Below, in pieces: positions 1 through 9,535 of a stretch of 64,000 bases of DNA. The stretch is taken from assembly GCA_026315105.1 (NCBI GenBank), contig CM048744.1, positions 352,099,168-352,163,167 of the forward strand, read 5' to 3'. Below the pieces are notes generated by a model. It did no database searches. It was not told the origin of the DNA and was given only the letters and a program-made list of their open reading frames with translations. The first letter of the stretch is position 1. Every line of letters starts with the position of its first letter. The stretch is from Locusta migratoria (Eukaryota > Arthropoda > Insecta > Orthoptera > Acrididae). The translations under genes and the position numbers were made by a program.

Positions 1-1145
1 TCCCTGCTACATCTGAGTATAACAATCCCACTGATACTTAACTGTTTGCTGAAAAAATGGATTCAGACACCAAAAATAACCATGCCATTCATAAACATTG
101 GGAGGAAAATAAGGAGGACATTCTTGATTTGGCATTAATGTTCTCTGGAACCAAGCATGAAAACTATGTTTTCGTACTGATGTATCACCCAGTAAATAGC
201 TGGAATGTATTTTATGTAGGTGTATTAGGGCTAGTCTGATAACGTGACAACTTCCTGTTCCAACACATGTTGGCCCATTGAAAAGAACGGTATTAAAACC
301 CTACTATTTCTCAACACAGGCAAGTAAGGTTGTATTTCCAAAAATGCTACAAGTCACTGAAAATGGTAATTATGTGGCATGACATATTCAACTGTTATCA
401 AAATAGGTGTAGTCCTGCTGCTGACCAACAGATCTGCATTATTATTATTATTATGATTATATAATCTCCTCTGAATGTGGCAAGCACTTGGTTTGAAGTA
501 CTAGGTGACACAGGTGTGGGCACCGGCACTTCTGCTTGTGATGATCTTGGCACAGTTGCTTACACTCACAATGTACCTTGTGTAAGAACATGTGATTCAC
601 AATGGACCAGGTATGGATGTTGATTCTGGAATGTATGATATGCTGGGTGTGAATTTTGGGACCCATGATGATAGTCCATTCTTTAGAATTTCTGGAGAGA
701 GAAAAAAAAATTAATGGATCTTGCAGCACTTAAGTAATTTTTTGACATGTGCATAGAATACTACTTTCACTTACTAAAAATTCATGCTGCTTTTGCAGTA
801 AGGCTGTACACACAATTTCTTCCTGAATTATCGTCTACAGTGATCTCTCTTCCTTCTTTTCCTCCTCCTCGACCTCCTCCTCTTCTGTCATTGCTAGAAA
901 CAGAAACAATCACATAAGAATTTCATAAGCAATTCTGAGCCATGTAAGAAATTCTGTGCTCCAAAGAGCTCAGCTGTAGCTGATTAATTCCAGTACAGGT
1001 GTGATGATGCTCAATATAACAACATTTTTAAAAATACATAGAAAAGTTCAAAGGAGAAATAATGTTAGTCAAGTGTAGGCAGATATAACCCCTAAACATA
1101 ATTATTGAAAACGTGTTATGTATATTCTTGTTTGTGTTATTTTAG
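1..1145. other. Mostly unassigned DNA; possible coding-like segment at 57-239
   Basis: A short open frame starts at an ATG at 57 in a reasonable context (A at -3, G at +4), runs about 60 codons and has a GT after a TATGTAG at about 210. It could be a first coding exon, but its phase does not join directly to the exon at 1146 and I recognise no family. A GAG/GAA-rich segment at 840-893 is listed separately. Nothing else stands out. Confidence 0.2.
840..893 (-). other. Exon-like segment after a strong minus-strand splice acceptor
   Basis: On the minus strand a pyrimidine-rich run ending TTTCTGTTTCTAG lies just before position 893. It is followed by a purine run that reads either as a short Glu-rich peptide ending in TAG at about 840 or, in another frame, as an Arg/Gly-rich peptide running some 36 codons to about 783. 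A real terminal exon could look like this, but a purine-rich simple repeat next to a chance AG would look the same. No family was recognised and no second exon could be attached. Confidence 0.2.
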
Positions 1146-1240
1146 AATCAAGTTCACTACTTTTCATAAATTCACTGACACCATTGGGTATCAAAAATTA
1201 CTTGTGCAGACTGGAGCATTGAATGAAAATTCATACCAAG
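1146..1240 (+). CDS. Candidate internal coding exon of an unrecognised host gene
   Basis: A convincing 3' splice site (TTGTTTGTGTTATTTTAG) precedes position 1146, and a CAAG/gtcag donor follows position 1240. The 95-bp interval is open in the frame beginning at 1147 and encodes about 31 residues, including a FHKFTDTIGYQKLL stretch, with no simple-sequence bias. The exon ends in phase 1, which matches the start of the candidate terminal exon at 2854, so the two would join through a Gly codon. No domain was recognised. The intron between them contains a decayed LINE on the opposite strand. The exon call rests only on splice-site quality and phase agreement, with no transcript evidence. Confidence 0.35.
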
Positions 1241-1633
1241 GTCAGAATTTTAGCTTGGGTCTCCTACTTAATAGGCAGTTGTGCAAATTTCTACCTGACA
1301 CACAGGTTGATTGTAAGAAGGGATCAAGCAGCTAGCTCATCAGTCCCATTACCTCTGAATGGGATGCAAGTAAAGATGCTGTCTGGCTAAGGACATTCCG
1401 ACAGTAAAACGGACAACCTACAATACATTTGAAAAACCAATTATACCAACAGGACTAAAACAAACATAAAATATTGGATTCTGCTAAGCACATCTCTACA
1501 CTGTAATCTCTATAACCCCCATTCATTAATAATGAGCATGTACTGGTCAACAGTTTATGCTCCTATAGCACAAGCCTAAAAATGGAAGAAAGAATCAATG
1601 TTAAAAACAACGTAAAAAGGAATGGACATATTC

Positions 1634-1648
1634 GGGGGGGGGGGGGGG
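1634..1648. repeat. Poly-G tract
   Basis: A run of 15 G residues followed by a GA-rich stretch, at the 3' side (minus sense) of the decayed LINE fragment. It is a likely site of assembly or slippage error. Confidence 0.9.
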
Positions 1649-2720
1649 AGGAGGGTGCTCCAAACTCTGCTATTCACAAGAAGAGCCACAAACCCACCCA
1701 TCTGTCCAAGAGTCAGAGATAAAATCTTGAAGCTGAGAATAAAAACCACTTTCACGGAGAAACCAGAGAACCCTGTCAGCCACCCGTGAATCATCCTCCA
1801 AAACTGAGGGCAATGAGTGTGGAATTCTGTATTTGGCATGGAGCAACAAGAGGAACTGACATTCCACTAAAATATGAGCCATGGATTGTAGGGCTCCCCA
1901 CCCACAATGTCGCGGAGGCTCACTGTGCAAAATAAAACCACGGGTCAGCCTGGAATGTCCTACACGGAGACAGCAAAGGACAGTCGATTCCCTCTGACAA
2001 GCATCCAAGGAAGACCTCCAAGCTACAGTGGTCGACTTTACAGAGCAGAGTTTGTTAGATGGGGCCATAGCCTGCCAGTCTCTTACAAATCCACACTTGG
2101 GATTGCCAAGGGGGAAAAGGGTAGTAAGTAATGGCTGCTCTGGCCAACTGATCAGCCCGTTCAAATCCCTAGGATACCCATGTGATGGGGGACCCAGGGA
2201 AGAGCAATGGAGCAGGCAGCATGAAGGTCAGCGAGGTGATCATGGATACAGATGACCAAAGAATATGGCCTGAAGGCTGCTCATAGAGTCTGTACAGATG
2301 AAAACATGGTCCAGGACAGCCTGTTTGCTAAAATTAAGTGTTCTGTTAATGGCCATCAGTTATGCCGTAAACACACTACATGATTCTGGCAGAAAATGGC
2401 ATGCAATGCCAATGGGAGATGTAAAAGCAAGCCCTGTATGACCAGCAGATTTTGATCCATCACTGTAGAAGATCACGGGACCTGAAATTCTGCAAATACA
2501 AGGTGCAGCAAAGCCAGAAGATTAGTGGGGAGACTGGATTTGTGGCCAGAGGTCTACTGGTGTGTGCAGTATACCATGTAGGAAACTGTCGAATAGTAAT
2601 GGCGTAGGACACCAAAAGCTGATGCTGATTAATCTGAAGAGGATTCCAGCTTCAGCAAGCAGACTGTCAGGGTAGAAACTACTACAGCCTGGGAAGATAT
2701 TGTCAAGCATGAGGCAAATT
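1640..2720 (-). pseudogene. Decayed I-like LINE fragment (RNase H and C-terminal region)
   Basis: Read on the minus strand, about 2475-2280 gives an RNase H-like segment with FYSDGSKSAG followed by an in-frame stop. About 2230-2130 carries a degraded HMGI..ERADQLARAA stretch that normally follows the last RNase H acidic residue. 2164-1670 is an open 164-residue stretch that matches the C-terminal tail of this LINE class, with a GHSRLTRGFILH block and a CG.GALQSMAHILVEC zinc-finger-like remnant. Several stops and frame changes show the copy is dead. It lies inside the inferred intron of the candidate plus-strand gene. A related fragment occurs at about 14355-14680. Confidence 0.6.
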
Positions 2721-2853
2721 TCAACGTGGTATGGATGATAGGTGGTGATTTCCAGGAATACAAATGACTTAAATCAGTTCTACAAAATGTCAGTAGAAGC
2801 AGAGGTCTGAAATTTTCTGTTTCAAAGTATAAAATATTTTAACGTATACACAG

Positions 2854-3107
2854 GGAAAAGTTGCAGTTCCAGAAACAATGGGAGGAACAGACTTCATGAT
2901 GTATCCCCTAGTGAAAGAGTCTCTCCAGTAGGTCAGTTTCAGCACTCTGCCATTGTACAACAATACACTACCCATAAAACCAGAAAACTGGAAAATCTGG
3001 TAAAGTACCTAACACCAGAGGATGCAACATTTTATTCATCATTCACTGGATATTCCCAACCTGAAGTAGCAGCGATGGAATCAGGAGAAGAGGAAGAAAC
3101 AACATAG
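2854..3107 (+). CDS. Candidate terminal coding exon of an unrecognised host gene
   Basis: After an acceptor-like ACACAG at 2848-2853 the frame stays open for 83 codons to a TAG at 3105-3107. The peptide has balanced composition, a HKTRKLENLVKYL helix-like stretch, an aromatic FYSSFTGYS stretch and an acidic tail ending SGEEEETT. A canonical AATAAA follows at 3223-3228, which is where a 3' UTR signal would be expected. The exon starts with two bases of a codon, compatible with the phase-1 donor at 1240. The acceptor's pyrimidine tract is weak, so the exact 5' border is uncertain. No known family was recognised. Its 3' end faces the candidate minus-strand gene ending at 3831, so the two would be convergent neighbours. 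Confidence 0.4.
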
Positions 3108-3222
3108 AGAAAGAAAAATAAGTTCTTTTTCATTATATATTGTAAACATTTTTGTTTCATTTCCAAAGGTTGTGATGTTTTATTCATACATACTATGCCA
3201 TAAACCATGTAGAGAGTTAAGA

Positions 3223-3228
3223 AATAAA
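3223..3228 (+). terminator. Candidate polyadenylation signal AATAAA
   Basis: A canonical AATAAA lies 116 bases after the stop of the candidate terminal exon, in AT-rich DNA typical of an insect 3' UTR. Such hexamers are common by chance in AT-rich sequence, so the support comes from its position. Confidence 0.35.
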
Positions 3229-3585
3229 ATTAAAATAATTTGTTTCTTTCATGAACATCTATCTTTGTACCATGCATTGAAAGACATCCCAAGTCCATGA
3301 CTATATATTAAGCATTTTCTCTTAGTATTGCCTCCAAGTGTCTGAAACTTACAGGGAATATGAAGGTGAACAAGTCATAAGTGATGATTAAAAACTAGAT
3401 TAATACAATAAGATCATCTCCAGTTATAATATTTTTTTCATCTTCTGAAAAATTTTGCTCACTGAACTTGGGATGTATTTCCATTCAAGTCTTCAATTAT
3501 AAAAATGTCTAAACTCCCTCTGCACCATAACCGAACTATCATTGTTTTTTATCAAACTTTTTCTGTATAACACATGCAGTTGTCC

Positions 3586-3616
3586 ATTCCACTGATCCAT
3601 AATCAGTGGAATGGCA
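3586..3616. repeat. Short perfect inverted repeat (13-bp stems, 5-nt loop)
   Basis: Two exact 13-bp arms, ccattccactgat and its reverse complement, flank a 5-base loop. They lie between the two convergent candidate genes. The structure could be a transcript-end hairpin or a remnant of a small foldback. No function is assigned. Confidence 0.6.
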
Positions 3617-3759
3617 GACCGTTTACTCACTGACACGAATTCTCAGTGCTGCCACCTGCCCACGGCTGCCACTACTCATTTCAGTTATTCTGTGTAACTC
3701 TGTACAAACATCCATGTTTATATATTAATAGCTGTAGAGTAGGTTTAATTGATATGCTA

Positions 3760-3824
3760 GATCGCGAAAATTTTTTCTAGGAAGAACTTTGGTACAGTAC
3801 CATAAAAAAAAAAATGGGAACCAC
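3760..3824 (-). mobile_element. hAT-like element terminus (remnant)
   Basis: On the minus strand the sequence begins CAGTGGTTCCCA followed by a T-run. This is the type of terminal inverted repeat seen in many hAT elements and their MITEs. A second copy of the same start (AGTGGTTCCCAA, T-run, then a similar GAAAATTTTTCGCG block) is at about 48893. No partner terminus or 8-bp duplication could be found, so only a remnant is claimed. Confidence 0.4.
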
Positions 3825-3830
3825 TGCATT

Positions 3831-4420
3831 CTAGATCCTCTTGAAAGCACTCCTTACATTAAAATCATACTGTAAGTTATATTTACCATTATACTGAAGC
3901 GATCGAAGAAATGAGGGTACGCCCCGAACGCACTTTCCGTACATATCGTGCTCCTCACAGTCTGACCAGGTGAAATCGGACCAGCTGAAGTCAGACTCAT
4001 CACTGCTGGTCCCAAATGATGAGTCATTCAGTGGAATGTAGTCTGGAAGACTGCAGCTGGAAAAACTAATGGACAACTCTTCAACGTCAATACTTTCATT
4101 TCGTGCATATCCTCTGTCATTTTCTTCTGACCAGTTGCTAGACATGCTGGGAGGCCATTCTAACGTACAGCTCGAGGTGTCTCTTGCATAGGTGGTGTCA
4201 CTCGAGTAACTGTTCTCTGCTATTGCATACGAATATTCAGAATCACTGCGTGCTGCAGTGTGCGGGGGCAATGGCAGATCTCTTTCCAATGTCTTGCTAG
4301 TCATATTTGACACGGGGATGGGATCAACAGCCCTTAACTCATCAAGGAGTGCTTTACACTTTGTGCACAACCTGTTCCACAAGGCCATTCTGCTATCTGT
4401 GCACACCTCCTGGCTGGATC
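3831..4420 (-). CDS. Candidate terminal coding exon, acidic Ser-rich protein of unknown function
   Basis: A good 3' splice site (TATTTTCATTTGCAG) ends at 4421. The exon then stays open for 195 codons to a TAG at 3833-3831, entering with two bases of a codon. There is no in-frame ATG near its start, which fits an internal or terminal exon. The peptide has an N-terminal Cys/Leu-containing segment (LCTKCKALLDELRAVDPIPV), a long Ser/Asp/Glu-rich middle and a repeated Trp motif (SDFSWSDFTWSD) before the more basic C-terminus. It contains no low-complexity repeat or transposon protein signature that I recognise. The overlapping plus-strand open frame of 125 codons looks like its shadow. I could not locate upstream exons. 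Confidence 0.5.
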
Positions 4421-4550
4421 CTGCAAATGAAAATACATCACTGAAGGATTTGGCAACAAAATATGAAGATGTTAGATCATCGTTACAACAGGTGAAATTG
4501 CAATGTGTTATGAATACTGTTGTCCCAGAGAATCACTTTTCCCTGCTCCA

Positions 4551-4570
4551 CCCCCCCCCCCCCCCCCCCC
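4551..4570. repeat. Poly-C tract (20 bases)
   Basis: An uninterrupted run of 20 C residues. Confidence 0.95.
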
Positions 4571-5885
4571 AGGACTATCAGGTGTTATTTCCTTACAGCT
4601 GTACTTTTTATTTCATTCCATTGTATCATCAATGAACCATTGATTTCAAGCGAATATGATCTCACCTTAGCTTATAACCACATTATGAAATCAGCATTGG
4701 AAAAATTGAAATTCAGTGTTTTCTATTTTAATACAGTGCAGTAAACATCAAAATATGTGTTTTAAATTTTTTTCTCAAACTATTGATTTTTTTAATGTCA
4801 TGTATTTCATGCACAGCACATACGTTTGTATCGAGGTATTTTATTACTTTCACGTTATTTTGCTGATAATTAACACTGCCAGATCAATACCGCTACCATA
4901 ATCTTCGTCACACAACCAAACAAGAAATTCACTCGTGGAATAAAAGGAACCTCACTCATGCTCACAATTTCAGCCACGTACAGACGGCAACGCAGCACAA
5001 CCTCCAAGATGGACAGAGTAAAGCCTCAAAAGTGGCTACACGCCGCACCAACCGGCGAAATGTATTAGCAGCATGTTGTTCAACAAAAATGCAACTTTAA
5101 GAATTGATGCACTAAATTCGGCATAAATCAACTTTTAATAAGTTGTTGTCCAGGAACAACACTGGGAATGGAAGGGTTAAGGGCGTGCTTCATTGATCGT
5201 GTGTTGATGGTATTTGAGTTGCCCTTTCGTCACTTCAGGGGCATAAAAGCAACGGTGCACAAAGAAAGGCTTGATCGCTGTGGTGTCACGTCACAGTAGG
5301 CCGTGATCGCACAGCTAGACAATGGGTTCTGCCCAAGCGGTCAGCCAGTGAGCTACGCGATCGCGGCCTACTCTGTAGTGTTGATAAAATACGCTTACCA
5401 CACAGTGTCATGCCAAACACCCTTTTCTATCTACTTCGATACCGAAAATGACAGAGCAAGATGAATCATCCAGCTCTGTGACAGATATATTGTAGGCACC
5501 TTCTGTTGTGGAAGTTAAGCTACAATGCTCGGTTTTTTAGATTAGAGGAATGCACAGAAATGGTGGTTGAAGTGCAGTTTATGAGTCCGCGAGTGGTGTT
5601 TCATGTTTGGACGTTGGCAACGGCGCCGGAGTCAAACAGCAGTCGCTTTCGCGCGGCCAATAACAAATAGCTTCCTTTTTATGGTTTGTAAACAAATCAG
5701 CGTAGTGGATGTTAATATCTTTAGATCAACGTATTGCATTGCAATAAATGTGTGATTCATAGTTACGTTCTGTAATTGAGATTGAGCGTACTGGCTGTAC
5801 TATGTAGCCAAAATTATTTTCATCAGTGATTTTAGTTGTTGTGATTGCATGACTTTCGCAGCCTTTACGAGCGCAATTACTTATA
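4571..5885. other. Unassigned AT-rich DNA, possible upstream/intronic region
   Basis: No convincing exon was found. A short inverted repeat with arms of about 19 bp (around 5298-5316 and 5357-5375) contains GTAGGCCGTGATCGC-type sequence. GC-richer DNA at about 5590-5660 carries a CCAAT on the plus strand and could be a promoter, but nothing confirms this. Confidence 0.3.
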
Positions 5886-6160
5886 CTGAGCGGTTCTGAA
5901 CCGGATATTCAGGCGCTACTACGAGACAAAACTTCTTGTATAACCTACGTACCTAACCTTAAGGCTGCGCTGGCCTGTTTTTGAAGTTACCAATAGAGTG
6001 ATAAAGAGTAGTCTGAAAGTGTGTTGGAAACATCCTTTCATTGAAAAAAGTGATCTGTAGCGTAGTCTTCAGGTGGTTAGGTATAGGTTAAACAAGAATT
6101 TTTTTCTTAGTACGTGAGGGCGTGCAGCGCCCGAATCTCCGGTTCAGAACCGGAACTTCG
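5886..6160. mobile_element. Foldback (MITE-like) element
   Basis: The outer parts are inverted copies of each other: both ends contain TCCGGTTCAGAACCG next to an AGCGCC(T/C)GAAT block. Moving inwards, ACAAGAA...TATAACCTACGTACCTAACC on the left pairs with GGTTAGGTATAGGTTAAACAAGAA on the right. Arms are roughly 70-75 bp with about 125 bp between them. No transposase is encoded. A stretch of its right arm is shared with the foldback at 56964-57349. Confidence 0.5.
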
Positions 6161-7079
6161 AGATACACGGATTCTTCCAAATTAAACATCAGTTTTTTTT
6201 TTTTTTTTTTTCTTTCTTCTTCTACTTAGGGAAGTGAACACTAATTATAATGACGTTCATTTTCACGTATTGCAATTCACTGAAAAAATGGTCAGTCTTA
6301 TTACTAGAGACAGAAACAATTGAATTTACACTGCAGGAAATTATTAAATCTGAACGAATAGGCATGTGAAGAAAGGCCAAATTCACAACACATGGAACGC
6401 GGAATCTCATTGGCCGCCTTCACCTGCGTCATCCATCGCGTCGTTACCAACGTCTACGCATGAACCACAACTCGCGGACTCATTGCATAGTATGCCAGTC
6501 TCAGCTAGCAAAGTTAGGCGTGACATCTTGCAGCTGTTGATATACAGCTGCCACCAAACAAGTGAAATCTTACTTACGGCAGTAGCAGTGTAGTGTGCTA
6601 ATGTTTTAACGACGATCATTGAATGCTCTTTGAAAACGCAATAGAATGTGTGGAATAATCTTTCGTGTTGACCGTGAAGTAAATAATTAATGCTTTCCCT
6701 GCTCTGTGGTTGACAGGTTCTTGTATCTACCCTTTTTTGCTCAGTAAATTTCTCTCGTAAATGTAACATTTCGTTGGCAACATGACCACACAACACTGTC
6801 ACTGCCTAAAATAAAAATTTAACCACAAATTTCCCCAGTACAGAATTTTTTCCCCAACAATTTCCCCACGTTTCCCCAAAAGTTCCCCACAAATATTTTT
6901 TCCCCAAAATGAGGAAAAATACCCCAATCTGGAGACACTGGATAATAGTTTCCGCAAAGAAACCCTGTCATGTAATTTGCTGGAAAATCCGAAGACATTC
7001 TAGTTGTATGCCAAGCATACTAGCGGCAGAACACAATACCTTCACTACGCGATGGGGGCGAGTGTCTACTGATGACAGA
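6161..7079. other. Unassigned DNA with poly-T and TTCCCC-rich low complexity
   Basis: A T-run lies at about 6191-6210. At 6815-6910 a TTCCCCA(A/C)-type motif recurs several times. A 131-codon minus-strand open frame at 6802-6407 has no recognisable domain and no splice or start support, so it is not called as a gene. Confidence 0.3.
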
Positions 7080-7497
7080 TGTGCTACAGAACACTTGCTG
7101 AACACAGCATTCAGAAATTCTTTCACCAAAGAGGACGATGCAAATGCTCTAGAATTGGAAACAGGAACAGCTACCAGCATGCTTAATTGAGAAGTAGATA
7201 TCCTCCGAGTTTACAGCAGCTTAAATCACTTAAAAATAAGTCTCCCGGTCCAATAGGTTCCTTTCAGAGTATGATGATGCAATAGCCCCATAGCTAGCCA
7301 TCATATACAACAGCTTGCTCAGCGAAAGATACGTACCCAAAGACTGGAAGGTTGCTACAATCACTTCAATATTTAAGAATGATAATAGTAACGAGCCGCA
7401 AAATTACAGGTCGGTTTGCAGCAGAATTTTAGAACGTATACGTTCCTCTAACATTATGAACCACCTCTAAGAGAGGTATTTATTGTCCCATAGTCAA

Positions 7498-7752
7498 TCC
7501 TCGACAGGTCCTGGGATTTTTATGTCACTTTCCACTTCTTTCACCTCTGGCAGTATTGCTCATGTGAAAAATACCGAAAAACACCGTGGTCGGAACCCAC
7601 GTTAAACTCTAGGTCCTCCTATAACTGGCTGGGTAAGTCAGTTCGAAGGTCGGAGGAAGGCAACGGCATACCACCTCCAAACAGGACCATGCCTAGTAAA
7701 GCACTGTGGTGTTCAAACCAATCTACGGATTGTTGACTTTTTTTTTTTTAAC
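7498..7752. mobile_element. SINE-like insertion inside LINE copy E
   Basis: LINE sequence homologous to copy D (around 39880-39910) stops after a 'catagtcaa' and resumes at 'actcaaaacag'. The roughly 255 bp between them is not LINE. It contains GGAAGGCAACGGCATACCACC and AGGACCATGCCTAGTA, which I remember as part of a dispersed arthropod SINE, and it ends in a T-run at about 7738-7749. The flanking 'gtcaa'/'ctcaa' could be a degraded target duplication. Confidence 0.5.
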
Positions 7753-8029
7753 TCAAAACAGTCAGAAAGTATGGTTCTTGTGGAACACAACTAGCTCTTT
7801 ACTCACATTAAGCGACGAGTGCTGTCGGCAAGGGATCTCCAGAGAAGAGCGGCTACATTTGTTTATCGCGATATAAGGGAGAGAGTGTCACGGAAATAAT
7901 GCACGAGTTCCAGTGGAAATCATTAAAAGAAAGGCGTTATTTGTTGCGACGAGATTTGTGAATTTTCTTTCTCCAACTTTCTCTTCCGAGTGCAAACATA
8001 TATTGTTAGCACCCACCTTCATAGGGAGA

Positions 8030-8030
<1 letters not shown>

Positions 8031-8073
<43 letters not shown>
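8031..8073. repeat. (ATC)n microsatellite
   Basis: A perfect trinucleotide array of 43 bases lies within the LINE C-terminal coding region. It gives a polyhistidine run in the 100-codon open frame there. Other copies of this LINE have GRNDHQNKIRE at this point. Confidence 0.95.
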
Positions 8074-8075
<2 letters not shown>

Positions 8076-8219
8076 TAAATCAGGTCGGAAACAGAGATTT
8101 AGGTGTTCCTTTCTCCCGCGAGCTATTAGAGAATAGAATTATAGAGAAATATCAAAAGTGGTTCGATGAACCCTCTGCCATGCACTTCAGTATGACAGTA
8201 CCCATGTTGACGTAGATGA

Positions 8220-8731
8220 ACGGTAAATGAAACACGTTTCTTTCCACTGCATTCCAAAGATGGTCCAATAAATTGCAGTGGGTAAGAAGATGGCAGTAAG
8301 TCGTCACATATCTGGCATAATACAAACCTTGCATAGTTCGCAAGCAAACCAAACTGCTTTCCAAAACTGAACTGTGAAACTGACGACGGGTAAAAGTGTC
8401 AGCTAAGTTTTTTTTGTGTGTGGGGGGCGTGTTTAAAATATAATTTGGAGAAGATTGACTACTTCTGTATGAAGAGGAAATAAGAATATCGACAGTAAGG
8501 TAAGCTTTTAAATTGCTAGTGGCATAAGTCACATCGCATGTATGTGAATTAGCGTTCACTTTATGGGTGAACTTAAAACAAGGAAAACAGGCTTCAATTA
8601 ATATGGTTTAGTTATATATCAAATAGAACCATGATTTAGCAAATAATATTTTGTTGTGAAGTTGGACCTACAATCCTTGCTTACTTATATCTAGCTGTTG
8701 AACCTATTACATGTCTATTGCTACCCTATGA

Positions 8732-8771
<40 letters not shown>

Positions 8772-8925
8772 TTTAATTACGAGAAACTATCAATATAAAA
8801 TTGCAATTATGCCGATAAAGCGCTGCGCATTTATTTATAATCGAAGTAATCATTGTTGTTGACTTTACCGTTGGTGGCACGGGTTACGCTTGGTAGAGAA
8901 TAATTAATGTCAATGCGCTAGCAAA
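8220..8925. other. Unassigned DNA with (AAT)n microsatellite at 8732-8772
   Basis: The stretch is AT-rich. The only clear structure is an uninterrupted AAT trinucleotide array of about 41 bases. Confidence 0.5.
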
Positions 8926-9112
8926 GCCGCGACGGAGAGGCCTAGCACATTGAGAAGCTATGCTCCGATGCGTGAGGCCATTCCCCGTCGGGGGTTCGAA
9001 TCCCCGCTCGGGCATAGATGTTTGTGCTGTCTTTAGTATACGTTAGTTCATAAGTAGTTCGTAAGTTTAGAGACTGATGACCTCGCAGTTAGTCCCTTAA
9101 GCTTAACATACA
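8926..9112 (+). mobile_element. tRNA-derived SINE, copy a
   Basis: The head begins GCCGCGACGGAGAGGCCTAG (degenerate tRNA with A box). A B box GGGTTCGAATCCCC lies at about 8993-9006. The non-tRNA body reads TTTGTGCTGTC..TTAG..GTTAGTTC and then a GACTGATGACC block. The same order is seen in copies b, c, e and f. The tRNA part shows this is RNA polymerase III-type, non-coding and non-autonomous. The mobilising LINE is not identified. Confidence 0.8.
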
Positions 9113-9369
9113 TTTGGTTGTTAACAGAAAACGAGGAAGAAAAATTACCTGTATATTTACATTCGTATTATTAGCCTCTATTTGTTCATTAATCATCAGG
9201 AAAGGAAATAAGAATGGTTAACTTAGTAGTTTAAGAGAAGACCGATGTTTTAGTAAACAAATGGAAACGAAAAATAAGTACGTTGCACAGTACAGACTTC
9301 AAAGGTAAATGAACTGTATCTGTGTACTTTTCATTTTTTTGGCACCTTTAGGTACATGTTATGGTATAA

Positions 9370-9535
9370 CTGCGGGGTCATCAGTCCCTAAACTTACAAA
9401 CTACTTATGAACTACCTTATACTAAAAGACAGCACAAACATCCATATCCGAGGGAGGATTTGAACCCCCGACAGGGAACGGCGTCGCACATCGGAGCATA
9501 GCGTATCAATGCGCTCCGGCCACTCCGTCGCGGCT
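9370..9535 (-). mobile_element. tRNA-derived SINE, copy b (inverted relative to copy a)
   Basis: On the minus strand the order is GCCGCGACGGAGTGGCCGGAG head, B-box-like GGGTTCAAATCCTCCC, the GTGCTGTCTTT body, then the GACTGATGACC-type block (here GGACTGATGACCCCG). It lies about 260 bp from copy a in opposite orientation, so the two could pair in a transcript. Confidence 0.75.

Larger units (their letters stand above)
7080..8219 (+). pseudogene. TAGATG-tailed LINE, copy E (5'-truncated, split by a SINE)
   Basis: Plus-strand translation in shifting frames gives the RT region: NKSPGP-like text at about 7230, then WKVATITPIFKND and NYRSVCSRILERI at about 7340-7440. After an inserted SINE it resumes with the LTTSSLLT/DGCYRQ region at about 7780. 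The last part (7913-8150) matches the C-terminus of the same family (SPTFSSECKHILLAPTFIGR), ends near a degraded REWN region and finishes with a GTAGATG tail like copies B, C and D. This family is a CR1/Jockey-supergroup non-LTR retrotransposon by its RT text, with the clade unresolved. Several frameshifts, stops and a (CAT)n expansion within coding sequence make it non-functional. Confidence 0.7.

Noticed and set aside
457..729. 90-codon His/Cys-rich minus frame as a zinc-finger protein
   Set aside because: Cys/His spacing does not fit a standard finger, and there is no splice or start support.
4258..4635. 125-codon plus-strand frame ending in a proline run
   Set aside because: It overlaps the better-supported minus-strand exon and extends through a poly-C tract. 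There is no start or splice logic of its own.
8926..9010. Genuine tRNA gene
   Set aside because: The head is degenerate and followed by the conserved SINE body. The same head-plus-body recurs at several places with TSDs.
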